In this document: positions 25,331 through 37,373 of the stretch, one piece after another
Position numbering within the stretch: the first letter of the stretch is position 1
How the letters are laid out: each line of letters opens with the position of its first letter
NCBI GenBank assembly: GCA_034620365.1
Contig: JAQGEQ010000380.1
Location: forward strand, 2,914,001-2,978,000
Direction: 5' to 3'
From: Pegea sp. RAD2-039
Lineage: Eukaryota; Chordata; Thaliacea; Salpida; Salpidae
Length of the DNA stretch: 64,000 bases
Notes under the pieces: model-generated
Seen by the model: the letters and a program-made list of their open reading frames with translations, nothing else
Database searches by the model: none
Told to the model about the DNA's origin: nothing
Position numbers and translations under genes: made by a program

Positions 25331-28300
25331 ATGAATAATTATTTAACGAACTCACTTCAACAATGGGTTATAACACCAGAAGAAAGACAAAATTATGACC
25401 AGAGGTTTGACTTGATGAAACCTGTTAATGGATTTGTTACAGGCAATCAAACACTTGCTCTATTCCTACAATCTAAACTACCCACACAAATTTTATCTAA
25501 AATCTGGTGAGTTTTCATGAAAACTCACATGTTTGGCTTCTTTATTATAATTTTTAAAACTATTTCCAGAAATCGATTTCAGATAACTTTCTTAATTATT
25601 ATGTAAAAGTAGAAAATGTTAATTAAGTCACAGCTATTATATCAACCTTATTGAAACTTGTCCAAGTCTCTCAAACTTATTTTCCTTGTTTAGGGATTTA
25701 GCAGACTTTACTAAAGATGGTAAGATGGACAGATTGGAGTTTGCAATCGCAATGAAGTTGATTAAATTAAATCTGCAAGGTGTACCTCTGCCTCCTGTCT
25801 TGCCAATGTCCATGAAAGCTAGCCCTGCTGCTATTGGTGGGTTCACAGCAAATTTATATTTGTTGTATGACTAGAATCTAAATAATCTGAAAACGTTTTG
25901 ATTTATCTTGGATAAGATTCTCTTTGATCGACTCGATCAACAACAAAACGATCTTCTAAACTATTTCGAATCATTTTTAGGAATCACAAATTTAAATCAA
26001 AATATTGCTACTTCAAATAGAGATTCGATAAGCGGTAATCCCCTTTCACGAAACAACTCGATCAACTCCAGGTTTTAAAGAATCTTTCAATATAATCACC
26101 ATTGATTTACTTCATCTATTTCAGACCTTTGTCTTCCAAAGAACAAACCATTCCTAAACAAACCAAACTGAAATATAATCAGCTGTTTAACGCCAACGAC
26201 CGCTTCAAAACCGGTTTCCTCACTGGTATACTGGCTTTAAACCAACAAGCCACTTCTTTGATTATCTACATCTAGGCATCCAAGCTCGTCACCTACTTAG
26301 TGCTACTGGCCTATCACAGATGGTTCTTGCTCAAATTTGGAATCTTAGTGACATAGACAAAGACGGTCGACTTACACAAGAAGAGTTTGTTCTTGCCATG
26401 TATCTTGCTGATTCTGTCAAATTTGGTGATTTCTTGAAACGATTTTTTCTCTTTGATTATTTCAACCTTTTTTATAGGAGGTACACTACCTGCAGTCCTA
26501 CCTACCAACCTTCTGCCACTGTCCTATCAAAAATCTGCCCCAGCCCTATCCCAGCCTACTGCCACTCCACTGATGACGTCCCAAACGAGCCTAGCAAGTA
26601 GTGACGTAATAGGCAAGGAAATATCTACTTCGTTTGTATCGTTTGAAGATAAACGTCGCGAGAATTTCCAGAAAGGAAACTTAGAGTTGGAAAAACGACG
26701 ACAAGCATTACAGTAAGTTGCTAGGTGGCTGTTCGTGGTTGCTAGGTGGCTGTTTGTGGTTGCTAGGTGATTGATTCGTGGTTGCTAAGTGGCTGTTCGT
26801 GGTTGCTAGGTGGCTGTTTGTGGTTGCTAGGTGGCTGATTTGTGGTTGTTAAGTGGCTGATTTGTGGTTGTTCTATGGTTGCTAGGTGACTCTAATTGCT
26901 GGTTCGTTTATAGGGAACGTGAACAAAAGGAAAGAGAGCGGAAGGAACGCGAAGCGCGCGAAGAACGTGAACGATGTGATAGGGAACGGTAACTTACTGA
27001 TGACGTCATTGTGCTGACTGATGACGTCATGATCGTTTTCAGAATGGAGTTGGAGCGAAAGAAGCAAGAGGAAGCAAAACGAATTTTAGAATCTCAAATG
27101 TTAGCTGAAAAAGAACGAGAAGATCAAAGAAGAAAGATTGAAGAACAGAAAAGAGCGGCTCAACGTGAAATGGAGAAGCAGCGTCAGTTGGAATGGGAAA
27201 GGTGGTGATGACGTCATCGTTTCCATATTCTCAACTATCAGTTTGTAGAACGCGACGAAAGGAACTTTTACTAGTGAAAAATCGCGAACAAGAACACGTG
27301 ACGAGCTTACACGCGCGAACAAAGACCCTCGATGTGGAACTTAAGTCCCTGGTCAGTTACTGCCACTTCTGTGCCCTTAACCATCTTGTTTCAATTTGAC
27401 AGCAAGAAAAAGAGCAACAACTTGTTAGTCGCGAACAGGAAGTGGAGAATCGTAAACGCGAACAACAAAAACTACTCGATGACGTCATCAAACGACGCGC
27501 TAGCCTTCAAGCGGAAGTAGATAACAAGCAGCAGCAACTTGAGGTAATACCTTAAACTAATGGCGTGTCTTTTGTGCAATCAGCTGCTTGTGTTGGGTGT
27601 CTTTTAACCAGCTAATCACCTTCTAGCTTTTCATCTGCTTCTCGCGTTATCGCGTTTTTGTTTTTTCTTCTCTACAGCGAATTAAATTTGAAGTTGGAAT
27701 TTTAATGCCACTTAAAAAACAACTGAACGAAAAATTAGAATTCAAGAACAACAGCGGTAAGATTTCCACCTGTCCATGCGTCCCTGGTCATTAATTGGTC
27801 ATCATCTACAGACGGCAGCCTACAAAAGATCCAAGATGAGGTCAAGACCCACAAAATGCTCACAACGCGACTACGTGAGGATCAGGCTGATATGGAAACG
27901 AGGAAGTCTACATCTTCTTCTAACTACAATCAGCTGATCATCAATTTGAATGTTAGTATGAGGACAAGGAGCACCTTGTTGTCACGCCTCGCCGCCGCCT
28001 GCCTCTTCTGCTGGTGGTGTTTACAGCGCGTTTAATTGTCCGCTTATTTCGCGCGCTTGATAACGTCATAAGTGTTTGTAGGCTCTCAAAACGGAGTTGA
28101 ATCAGGTGACTTTGAAAGTGGAGAGCTTAAACCGATTGAGACAAGATCGAATCCGGGATTTACAAGAAGCAAGAAGGCAGAAAGTTCTGGAAGTGAAAAG
28201 GAAGAATTCGATGGAACGCAGGATGAGGTAACGATGGGTAGAGAGTGCGAGAATCTCATCTTCAAGATCTTGTTTGTAGAGAAGGGGCAATAAGGCAACA

Positions 28301-31300
28301 AGCTGCTATAGGTGAAGAGTTAATTGAAGCTTTAAAAAGTGTCCAAGTAAAAGATGATCAAAAAGAAGATGAAGAAGATGCAAAGAGGAAAAAAGGTGAT
28401 GACGTCATCACTTCGCGAATGTTTTAATTTTCTAGTATCTGAATATAATTGAGTAGTTGTAATAATAGCCACTATTTGGCGCGATTTTACGTTGTTGGTC
28501 TTCAACTTTGCTTGTAAAAAGCTCTAATCTAAATGTTGAAAGCGTCTCAAGTAGCGATGAGCTTCATTTCAACGAGTCTTTGATTGTTTAGCTGAAGAAA
28601 TTCGTCAAAAAGTTTCTCAAATGCAACTGCAGCGAAAGAAGAAGCAAATTACAACCAATCAGCAAGCTGCAACCAATCAGCAAGCTGCAACCAATCAGCA
28701 AGCTGCAATCAATGAGCAAGCTGCAACCAATCAGCAAGCTACAATCAATGAGCAAGCTGCAACCAATAAGCAAGCTGCAATCAATCAGCAAGCTGCAATC
28801 AATCAGCAAGCTGCAACCAATCAGCAAGCTGCAACCAATCAGCAAGCTGCAATCAATGAGCAAGCTGCAATCAATGAGCAAGCTGCAATCAATGAGCAAG
28901 CTGCAATCAACCAGCTAGCTGCAACCAATCAGCAAGCTGCAACCAATCAGCAAGCTCTCAATGAAGGCTACAAGCTGCAGATCTCACAAAGTTAGTCACC
29001 AGCATTTCAAGTTTCTCAATTAACTCTTTCATTAGCTCTTACTACTTCTATCAAAAGTATCTTTTGATCTTCTAGATCCTGCTCACCTTGCTTCTTATCA
29101 AGCTCTTTATAGTTTCACAGCTCGAAACCCTGATGAATTATCGATACAAGCTGGTGAATTAGTGATGGTAGGTGGTTTGCTTTCTTTTCATTTCAATATT
29201 TCCACAATCAACTTTATAGGTGGATGAATCTCAAGACGCAGAACCTGAATGGTTTGCTGGTTCCAAAGATGGTCAAGCTGGTTGGTTCCCAGCAAACTAC
29301 GTGAAGAAGCTTGAAACTGAAGAAGGTTTCAAACAAATTGATTTTTTTTAATTGATTGATTCAGTGAACATACTTACAAATCTACTGATGTGTCTTCACA
29401 ACATATTCAGTGAAATCATCTTTGTATCTTCATCCTTCAATTTCAATATTGTTACAGCAACCAATCAACAACCAGCACCACCATCAACAACCACTCGAAA
29501 TCTGTAAGCTGACTTCATTTTTATGACTTCTATCATTCTACATTTGATTTTATTATTTTTCGAAAAGCTTTTGTGAAGACAAGCTCTAAACTTTTCAAAC
29601 TAACCGATTCTATCTTATTATTTTACTTCATCTTCCACTTAAGTCACCTGATTATAGAAAACCCCAAAATAAACGACCCAAAAAGTCATTAATTTAATCC
29701 TGTTTTCTGATTGGTCGATTTTATGCTCACTTGGTCTAATATTTTTTTAATTTAGATGAAGTTTGATTGTAAAAAGTGATACTTCATCTTGAAAGATCTT
29801 TAAATATGAGCAGACGAGGAACTAACAAATATTTGCTATTGATAAGTCGAAAATATGTAAATAACAAATTGACATCATAGAAACCAGATTGAAAAACCAA
29901 AACTTCCAAATGAACCTACAAACAACCAACCAACAGCCATCCCAAGAAACCAGCGAACAACCAATCAACCACCAACGACCATTCCAACCAACCAATCATC
30001 AGCTTTCACGCCTCCTACCATCATCACTTCTCCTCCGACTGTGAGTCTCTATTTCCATCATTCACTTCAATTCATTGCAACTAATCACAGATACAAGTTC
30101 AAGCAACTACGTCACAAGCGCGATATCGCGCCATATTTCCTTGGATCGCAAAAAAAGACAATCATCTGAGCTTCGAGAAGGATGACGTCATCTCTGTATC
30201 TGAGATGCAGGAAATGTGGTGGTTCGGACACTGTAAAGGCAAAGTAAGTCTCATCACGCTGTGATGACGTATAGTGATGATGACGTCATAGAGCGGTTGG
30301 TTCCCGAAGTCGTATGTGAAGCGAGTGGAATCGACGACGCCTGTAGTTGGTACGATGCCTCCTGCATCCCCAAAGACCTCTCCAATAGTTAAAAGAAAAG
30401 CTCCTAAACCTCCTGTAGCTGCTATAAGGAAGAGCACCTTACAATCGACGCCTGCTTCGCGTGGAGCCGGTGCGTCATCGTCTTCTCGTAATCACCATTT
30501 CATTACCAACTCACAGATTATATCGCATCCTACGACTTTTGTGGAACCGAACAAGGCGACTTGTCGTTTGTTGCCGGTGACGTCATCGCGGTGACGAATC
30601 GCGACGGGGAGTGGTGGAAAGGAGAGCTACGCGGTGTGAGTGGAATCTTTCCGGCTAATTATGTCACAATACACCAGAAAGTGGACAGCAACGAGGTTGG
30701 TTGGTTGCCATGACTACCTGAATTACCAATTGTTGGTGTTTAGACAAAGAAGGTTCCAGAAGCGGAAGTAGTTTCCGGAAGTTCTCGTAAACCGGAAGTG
30801 GCGACGGTGATTGCTGCTTACGACGCCAACAGCGCTGAACAGTTGTCCCTGTCCGTGGGTCAGCTTGTCCAAGTCCGCAGAAAAAGCGACCGTGGTTGGT
30901 GGGAGGGAGTGCTTCAAGTAACCACCCTGACCACTTTTCGATCACGTCATTAGCGCTTTTGATTGACAGGCGCGCGGTAAAAAGCGACAAAGCGGATGGT
31001 TTCCAGCCAACTACGTTAAGCTGATGGGAGTTAATTCGAAATCAACCAATGATACTAGTGCCACTGTAAGTGCCCCATAATCTGTGTTGGCATGACAACC
31101 AATTGTTGATTGTTATAGTCGACACCACGCGCGACTCCAACCGCCCTCAAAGAGCACCACGTGACCGCTATGTTTGATTACGTGGCCCAAAACCCGGATG
31201 AATTGAGCTTCAAACAAGGCCAGCAAATTGTGGTCAAGGACCGCTCAGCTGTGGACTGGTGGAAAGGGTCCCTTGTTGATGACGTCACCGCCGCTATTGG

Positions 31301-34300
31301 TCTCTTTCCAGCTAACTACGTAGCCAGTAGTAACGACAAACCAATTCAATGTGAGTGTTTGGTTAGTTGCTAGCAAGTGACGTCACTGTGATGACGTAAT
31401 AAGCACCAGGTTCTTTTTTTTTTGGTTTTTATTTAAATCAATGGTTCTTTTCACCCTGTGGCCCTACCCTTGATTAAACTGGTCGTTAATTGTTGGTGTA
31501 TTGGGACTTAACTGACAATCACAAACCGGCTGATGCAGTAATCAGTTTATTTTTTCTTCAAGAGTCGCCATTTGTCGTTCAACTCGTCAAAACATGAAAA
31601 GAATTTTGTGGAAGAAGTGATTGTAATTATAGATGGCTGAGAAACCTCACTTTTATACACCCGCTGCTGCTGCTGCTGTCCACTTGCTGACTTGTAGTTG
31701 AAACCCACTTAGCTCGTTACTTCTCTCATTCAGTTATCAAAGATATTTTGATGTTAAATCCCACCACTCGTAGATGAGGATGCATGGTGTCTTCTTTCAT
31801 CTTTATTCGATGTGTTTTTATTTGTCTCAACTTTTTGTTAAAATATTTTCTTTTATGTTCAAGTGTGCAACAGGTGGGAGTGGGTTTCCCTACCACATTG
31901 TCCATCAGTCCCACTACATGTGGTCTGGTGGTTAAGTGGACAGTGTCATTGAGGTTTCTCTCATCTTTAATTACTATCAACGCTTCTTCCTAATATTCTA
32001 TTTCTTGCTGCTTACTTTTATCATTTTATGAAGATATGTTTATTATAAAATATCGAATAAGTAAATAATCCCCATTTCAATGTAAACTGTCGCACACTTG
32101 ATATAAACCCCTTTTTTAACCAACCAAACCCAACTTGTGTATTTTTATCAATCAAATATTTGGTGCTTCCATTTTAGACTTTGTATAATCTTCAAACAAT
32201 CTTCATTCATATCACATGATGTGTATGTCCTCATCATCATCATTTGTGTCATTTTCCATCTACGCACCCTTGATCAAGTAGTTCAGCTCCATTCTCGCCA
32301 TCAACATTTTAGCTTCAGCTGGTAGTTTAGAGCTGGCACTTCTCTTCATACTTTGAAATTTTCACCGACTCTTGTCGACTCGTACTAATTATTTATATTT
32401 TATTTGAGTTAAAAAAGCCTATCACTAAATTTCATTGCTCATTCTAAATAAATATTCTCCTTTTATTCATCTATGTTTGTTTGTTTGAAATGTTGGAAGA
32501 TTTTAATTAATGGATGAAGATCAAATCCAATAAAGTTCCTTCTGATGTCTGACAAACACTTTTGTTTCGGATTTTCTTTTAAGTAACTTTTACTGATCAG
32601 ATTTTATTCAATTTCCAGCTTCTAACCTGAAACAAAAATCTGACGACTACCATCGGCGAGTGATGGAACTCATTGAGTCAGAGATGACTTATCTGAAGGT
32701 AACTATCATCTTCATCTACATCATCATCTGATTTCCGATTTCAGGACCTCGAATTAGCTGATCAAGAGTTTCAACAACCATTACAAAAAACCAAATTACT
32801 CACAGATCAAGAAATCAAGATTCTTTTCGTTAATCTCAAGGAGTTGGTTATCTGTAGCGCAAGATTGCTCAGGTGACTTCATCTCATCCTATTTTAATCT
32901 TTCTCATCTTCTCATTATCCAGAGCTTTACGAGTCCGATGTAGCTCCTATAAAACCTCCATCAATGATCAACCTCTGATGATTGGAGACATCCTCACCCA
33001 ACAGCTTCCCACTCTCAATCCTTATATCGAGTTTTGTAGTTACCAGTTAAACGCTTCCACATTTCTACAAGAGAAATTGGATAGTAGCTCCGAGTTCAAA
33101 GCTTTTGTCAAAGTTAGTTTCATCAAAACCACTTCTCGATCGGATCTGAAACCGATCTCTGTAGGCTCGAGAAAGCGGGGACCAGTGGAAAGGTCTACCA
33201 GTCAGTAGTTACCTGGTCAAACCCATGCAACGGGTCACTAAGTATCCATTACTAATTAAAAAGGTGAGTCCCCTAATCTTTCATCAAATCATGTTAATCT
33301 TTCCCTGATTTTCAGATCATTGAGCATTCTCCTCCTAGTCTCCCGGATCAAGCAAACCTCCAGAGTGCCTTGGAGTTAGCCGAGGATCTTTGTCATCAAG
33401 TCAATGAAGGAGTGAGACAGAAAGAGAATCGGGACCGCTTAGAATGGATTCAAACTCATGTCCAATTAGATGAGAAGCAAGAAGTTAGTTGCCATGCCAA
33501 CATCCAATCATCTCTCTCGTCTTCTTTCTTATCAGAGTCTCAAATTCAATTCGGCCACCAACTGCCTAGGACCTCGCAAGTTCTTACACTGTGGAGTCTT
33601 GTACAAATGCAAATCGAACAAGGAACTGGTTTGCTTCCTCTTCAACGACTTCTTGCTCCTCACAACCTCCATCAAACCTCTTGCAACTGCTGTAAATGAT
33701 CTTATGTTTAGCTCAAAGAACAACCTTCAATTCCGAATCTACAAAGAGGTGCAACATCTTTGAATAACTTCATCAACTTTCAATAATCCTTATTTTCAGC
33801 CGGTTTTTCTCAATGAAGTTTTGATCAGACTTCCGCCGGAGGGCGGTAATGATGACCCCATCTTTCATCTCTCTCACATTGACACGATCTACATCTTTCG
33901 GACTGAAGCGATGAATGAGCGAACAACGTGGGTCAAGAACATCTCATCTGCTTGTAATCGTTACATCGAAATTGAAAAGAAAAGGCGCGAAAAAATGTAT
34001 CAAGGTTTGAACTAAAAACGACCATTTTCTCACCAAATACCACGTGCGTGATGAATGTGTCATTTGCTTGTAGCACGATCTCAGAGATGTTCTGGAGTAG
34101 GAAGATTGATGGTGACAGTGATGGAAGGTTGTAATCTATCCAAAGCCAATAATTCTCAACTACATTACTACTGTGAACTGTCTGTCGGTGATCAGTCTCA
34201 TCTCACCAAAACGATCCAGGTAATTCGGATCTTTGGGTCTTGACCACTTTTTCGATCCTACTTCTTTTTAGGACTCTATCAATCCTAGATGGAACAGCTC

Positions 34301-34598
34301 TATGCAGTTCTTCATCAGTGATGTCAACATTGACATCTTGAAAATCTGTGTCTTTAAAAAGGATCTTTTTTCACCAGATGGTAAGAACAGGCTCTGTATC
34401 CTTCAGACTCTAATCTTCTTTAATTCAGAGTTTGCTGGAAGAACAGAGATGAAAGTGTCCAGTATCCAACATGAGATCAAATCCCAACGTATCAAAGGAC
34501 CAATCAACAAGAAGCTTTTACTTCGAGAAGTCAATTGTGGTGAAATAGTCGTCAAAGTCGACTTGCTTCTTTTTGATCCTAATCTAATCATTGGATGA
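25331..34598 (+). CDS. ITSN: Intersectin, long form (EH-EH-CC-SH3x5-DH-PH-C2)
   Basis: Thirty-five coding exons join with consistent phase and GT-AG borders, giving 5,178 nt and about 1,725 residues, close to human ITSN1-L. In order: EH1 (about 1-105, Ca-loop [13 protein letters not shown]), EH2 (about 145-225, [13 protein letters not shown]), a charged coiled coil (about 275-620), an N/Q hexapeptide repeat (about 640-741), SH3A ([14 protein letters not shown]...GWFPANYV), SH3B ([16 protein letters not shown]...MWWFG), SH3C ([15 protein letters not shown]), SH3D ([19 protein letters not shown]), SH3E ([10 protein letters not shown]), DH/RhoGEF ([30 protein letters not shown]), PH ([20 protein letters not shown]) and C2 (VTVMEGCNL to the end). 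Intersectin scaffolds clathrin endocytosis through Eps15, dynamin and synaptojanin, and activates Cdc42. Introns between the SH3 exons are as short as 47-48 nt, while a 1.27-kb intron separates SH3E from DH, where vertebrate genes choose short or long isoforms. AATAAA lies at 34,730. Confidence 0.97.
26713..26893 (+). repeat. Minisatellite filling an intersectin intron
   Basis: About eight copies of a 21-22 nt unit of the form ggttgctaggtggctgttcgt fill almost all of the intron between coding exons 6 and 7. The first, partial unit overlaps the splice donor itself (gtaagttgctaggtgg). Units differ at a few positions (gg/ga, ttcgt/tttgt/atttgt). It lies outside the coding sequence. Confidence 0.9.
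28654..28959 (+). repeat. In-frame 17-unit hexapeptide repeat in intersectin
   Basis: Seventeen tandem 18-nt units (accaatcagcaagctgca and variants) occupy most of coding exon 15 (28592-28990), between the coiled coil and SH3A. In the coding frame each unit reads TNQQAA or INEQAA. The T/I and Q/E choices vary independently, and single units carry K (TNKQAA), L (INQLAA), T (TNQQAT) or a final L (TNQQAL). The tract is exactly 306 nt, so it preserves frame. The flanking exon sequence ([18 protein letters not shown]) and its downstream splice into SH3A show that it is translated. All other frames are open only because of the 18-nt periodicity. Confidence 0.93.
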
Positions 34599-35043
34599 CC
34601 AGAGAACTCTTCTTACATTTTCATATTTAGATCCACCATTCCACTTGCTTCTAACTTCACTATCTTGTATTTTCTTTTTGCTTTAATATCTTATTTTGCC
34701 AATTTTCGGTCTACAGATTTTAGTTGATTAATAAATTGTGATTTTGTAGTTTAATTTTGAGATTTTTTCATTCTATGATCTTTATCATTCTTTTAACTGA
34801 TCCCTGTGACTCTTTTGTTGGCTTATGATTTGTATCAATGCACAAATTATCAAAGATATAGTTCTGTAATCTTGTGAATTGATATTTTGTGTATTTTTAT
34901 TTGAACATGAGTACGTCTTTCTGCAGTTTTATCAACCCAGTATTTCAAGCCAAATTATCGAAGCATATTCAGCGTTTTTGTTTCAATTGAAAACTAGAAG
35001 CTTCAAATAGAATATGACAAAGTATTTAGTACCGACAACTTTT
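34599..35043 (+). other. Intersectin 3' UTR and spacer
   Basis: AT-rich sequence after the intersectin stop, with AATAAA at 34,730-34,735 as the likely polyadenylation signal. Nothing else recognised. Confidence 0.6.
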
Positions 35044-35995
35044 ATGTATTTTCTATTTCTAATTGGCTCTCATACTTTTTCAATCTTACTTTGCTGCTGT
35101 GAGTAGAAGAAGAAGAACCCTAAGAAGCAAATTTAGATCGAAGGAGATTTGGTTTACTTATTTTGTAGCCATTTACTTTTGTAATTATTCATCAGATGTA
35201 TTCGAAGCTTCTGTCTTTCAACGAGATTTTATCGATATTTTTTGTTGTGATGGCAATATGCAAATTGCTACCTGCTGATTGGTTAATAGTTGCAGCTGCT
35301 TTAAATATAATTGTTGATTATTGTAGGTAGATATTAGCTTGAGATGTGTTGAATAAACCAAGCAAACAGCTTCACTAAATGTCTTGTTGCTTCTTTGAAC
35401 TAAATATCAGAAAACTTCTTTTGTCAGTTTTGTTATAAACAATTTAGTAAATGAATTTGTGTTCAATTTACGAGATTTCAAAAGATGCAATTATTTCACA
35501 AACTTCATTTAATCTTCTAATCAAACATTTAAATGAAAAATTACTAAAATTTTGTTTCAAAAACCAACTTTACTTTAAAGACACGTTCCTACCTCTAATA
35601 ACATCCATAAACACCAAATTACTGCTAAAAGTTCATCTAAATCACTTATTAGTGTATCAAGTCAAATATAAGACTCAGAAATTATTTATTTACGTTTTAT
35701 TTCATTTTAAAATGATTCTTTCAAATAAATTGACTCGAAAACGTAAATCAAAATAGAAATATATTCAGCACATAAATGAATCCGAGTTATTACTTGAGAA
35801 TTGTCAACTTTTACTCCAGATAAGTAAACTTTAAAAGATATTTATCGATTTCTATTTAAAAGAAATTATTTGATGTCTCCTTCTGTCGATAAGATTTATT
35901 TTTCAGCACCAGAAAGTATATATGAGCAATCATTTTTCTTTGAAGATTTGTATGAAGCAGTTTACCTGCAGTTGAAGAACGCTTTCTGCTCATAA
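35044..35995 (+). CDS. Candidate secreted micropeptide, two exons
   Basis: Exon 35044-35098 reads MYFLFLIGSHTFSILLCC, a typical hydrophobic signal peptide, and ends in phase 1 at a strong donor (gtgagt). The first good acceptor that continues this phase is atttatttttcag at 35,906. Its exon (35907-35995) reads SPESIYEQSFFFEDLYEA and on to NAFCS, then stops. AATAAA overlaps the stop (35,994-35,999). The product would be 47 residues: a signal peptide plus a short acidic/aromatic peptide. I do not recognise it. The 0.8-kb intron could hide further exons. The same last exon contains, on the other strand, a short frame beginning MSRKRSSTA with a good donor, so strand is not certain. Support is splice signals, phase match and signal-peptide character only. 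Confidence 0.35.
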
Positions 35996-36618
35996 TAAAA
36001 CATCAAATCAGTTAGTTTGTAGGAAACATTAAAAATCATTTTTATGTTGTCTTTTAGAGGGTGGTACAAGGTTTAGTTTTAGAAGATAAACTATTTTTGT
36101 TGTTCTAAGATAAGTTTAATATCTTATAAATCTAATTGAATTCTAACTTTTACTTTGAAATCTAATTTAATTGATGTTTAATTACTGAACAGTAAATAGA
36201 AGATCTCTAATCTTTTAAAAGATAATTAATCTCAGAATTTATAAAATAATTATGAATAAACTTGTTAATAATTTGTTTATAAATCTTTATTATTTTCTTA
36301 TCAAAAATTTTGATTGATGAAATTTAATTGAACTATAATAAGTTATATTTGTAAGTTTGTTTGCTTGGAAACACTAAAGTGTACAAAAGCTGTGAGATGA
36401 GTATAATAGAGGCAGTTAACTAGTTCAAAACTATAAACTTTTGTAACAGGTTCTTTATCAATTGTTTAGTTAACTTTGAAAATTAGAATTTATTTTGTAA
36501 TTACATCAAAAAAACTTACTTATAATTTAAAGTAGAAAATTTTTATGCTTTATTAAAATAAATTTATAAAGTATATCTTCAATCAAATGTTAAAATTAAA
36601 TTTATTTATTTAATTTAT
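35996..36618. other. AT-rich spacer between convergent genes
   Basis: No ETS DNA-binding domain or other exon could be found here on the - strand, where the remainder of the PNT-domain gene would be expected. One possible - strand acceptor near 36,400 (ctcatctcacag) opens a frame of only about 15 codons that fits the phase of the PNT exon but does not resemble the end of a PNT domain. Confidence 0.4.
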
Positions 36619-37373
36619 TTAGTCAGTTACTATTGAAGCAGCTAATAAGTTGGTTTTATGAAAAAAATAATTAGCTACTAACCTAAAACCTGATAAAGAC
36701 ATGAAACATAGTCCCTTTCCATTCATCTCAAACTTCTTAAAGTCCAAAACAAACCCATGCTCTTTGCAAAGATGACGTAGCCACGTTATGACGTCATTAC
36801 AGCTCCACGTATGAGGGTCTGTTCACAACAAACAAGTTGAATGAACAAAAGAAAAGTCGCTCGTAAATAATTCCGGGTTTACTCCGAGTACTGACGTGTC
36901 ATTCGTGTTAGACACACACATCACAAGGATTTTGTTTTGAAGTGAAACACTTGATTTAGGTGCTAATCAGTAATCAAGTGATCAGCTCTCATTCGATTCA
37001 AGTTTTCATCTTATTGAAAGTATAAGAAGCTTACTGATACATTTTTTAAATCAAAGTTTCAATTCTCATATTGATCATCAGGTAATTATGTAATACTTTC
37101 AACCACCAAATTTAATCATTTAACTTTTACGAGTGAACATATAGACAAAACTTTTTAACTCTTTTACATACTCAAAGCAACTCCAAGCTGCTGGCACTTT
37201 TTCATTTCCAGTTGTAGTAGAGCGCTTCTACTCTTACTCGATGCATCAGAGGATGTTATTGATGATGTAGATTTTACAAATCGATAATTTTCTTCATTTT
37301 CTCGCATAACATTACGATTGTGGCAATTGTGATTTCCCTGTAAAGTTTCATTTATAGAATCATCACGTGACAT
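36619..37373 (-). CDS. PNT (Pointed/SAM) domain protein of ETS type, partial or PNT-only
   Basis: Exon 37373-37172 starts MSRDDSINETLQGNHN, is Ser/Asn-rich, and ends LEMKKCQQLGVAL at a consensus donor (gtatgt). Exon 36818-36690 continues in phase with NPHTWSCNDVITWLRHLC, then FKKFEMNGKGLCFMSL. This is the ETS-family PNT signature: LG(V/I)..(N/D)P..W(S/T)..(D/H)V..WL, then F.MNG..LC. PNT domains in ETS1/2, GABPA, ERG and TEL mediate MAPK docking or polymerisation. At the end of exon 2 either a donor (ggttttag) is used or the frame reads on to a TAA at 36,619. The ETS domain, normally encoded downstream, is not seen between here and intersectin. It may be a PNT-only regulator like fly Edl/Mae, or exons may have been missed. 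An upstream non-coding or coding exon is possible, since an AG precedes the ATG closely. Confidence 0.8.

Noticed and set aside
28588-28918. Long frames on both strands of the intersectin repeat (CSLLIG- and SKLQ-type repeats)
   Set aside because: An 18-nt period keeps several frames open automatically. Only the N/Q frame continues from the coiled coil into SH3A.
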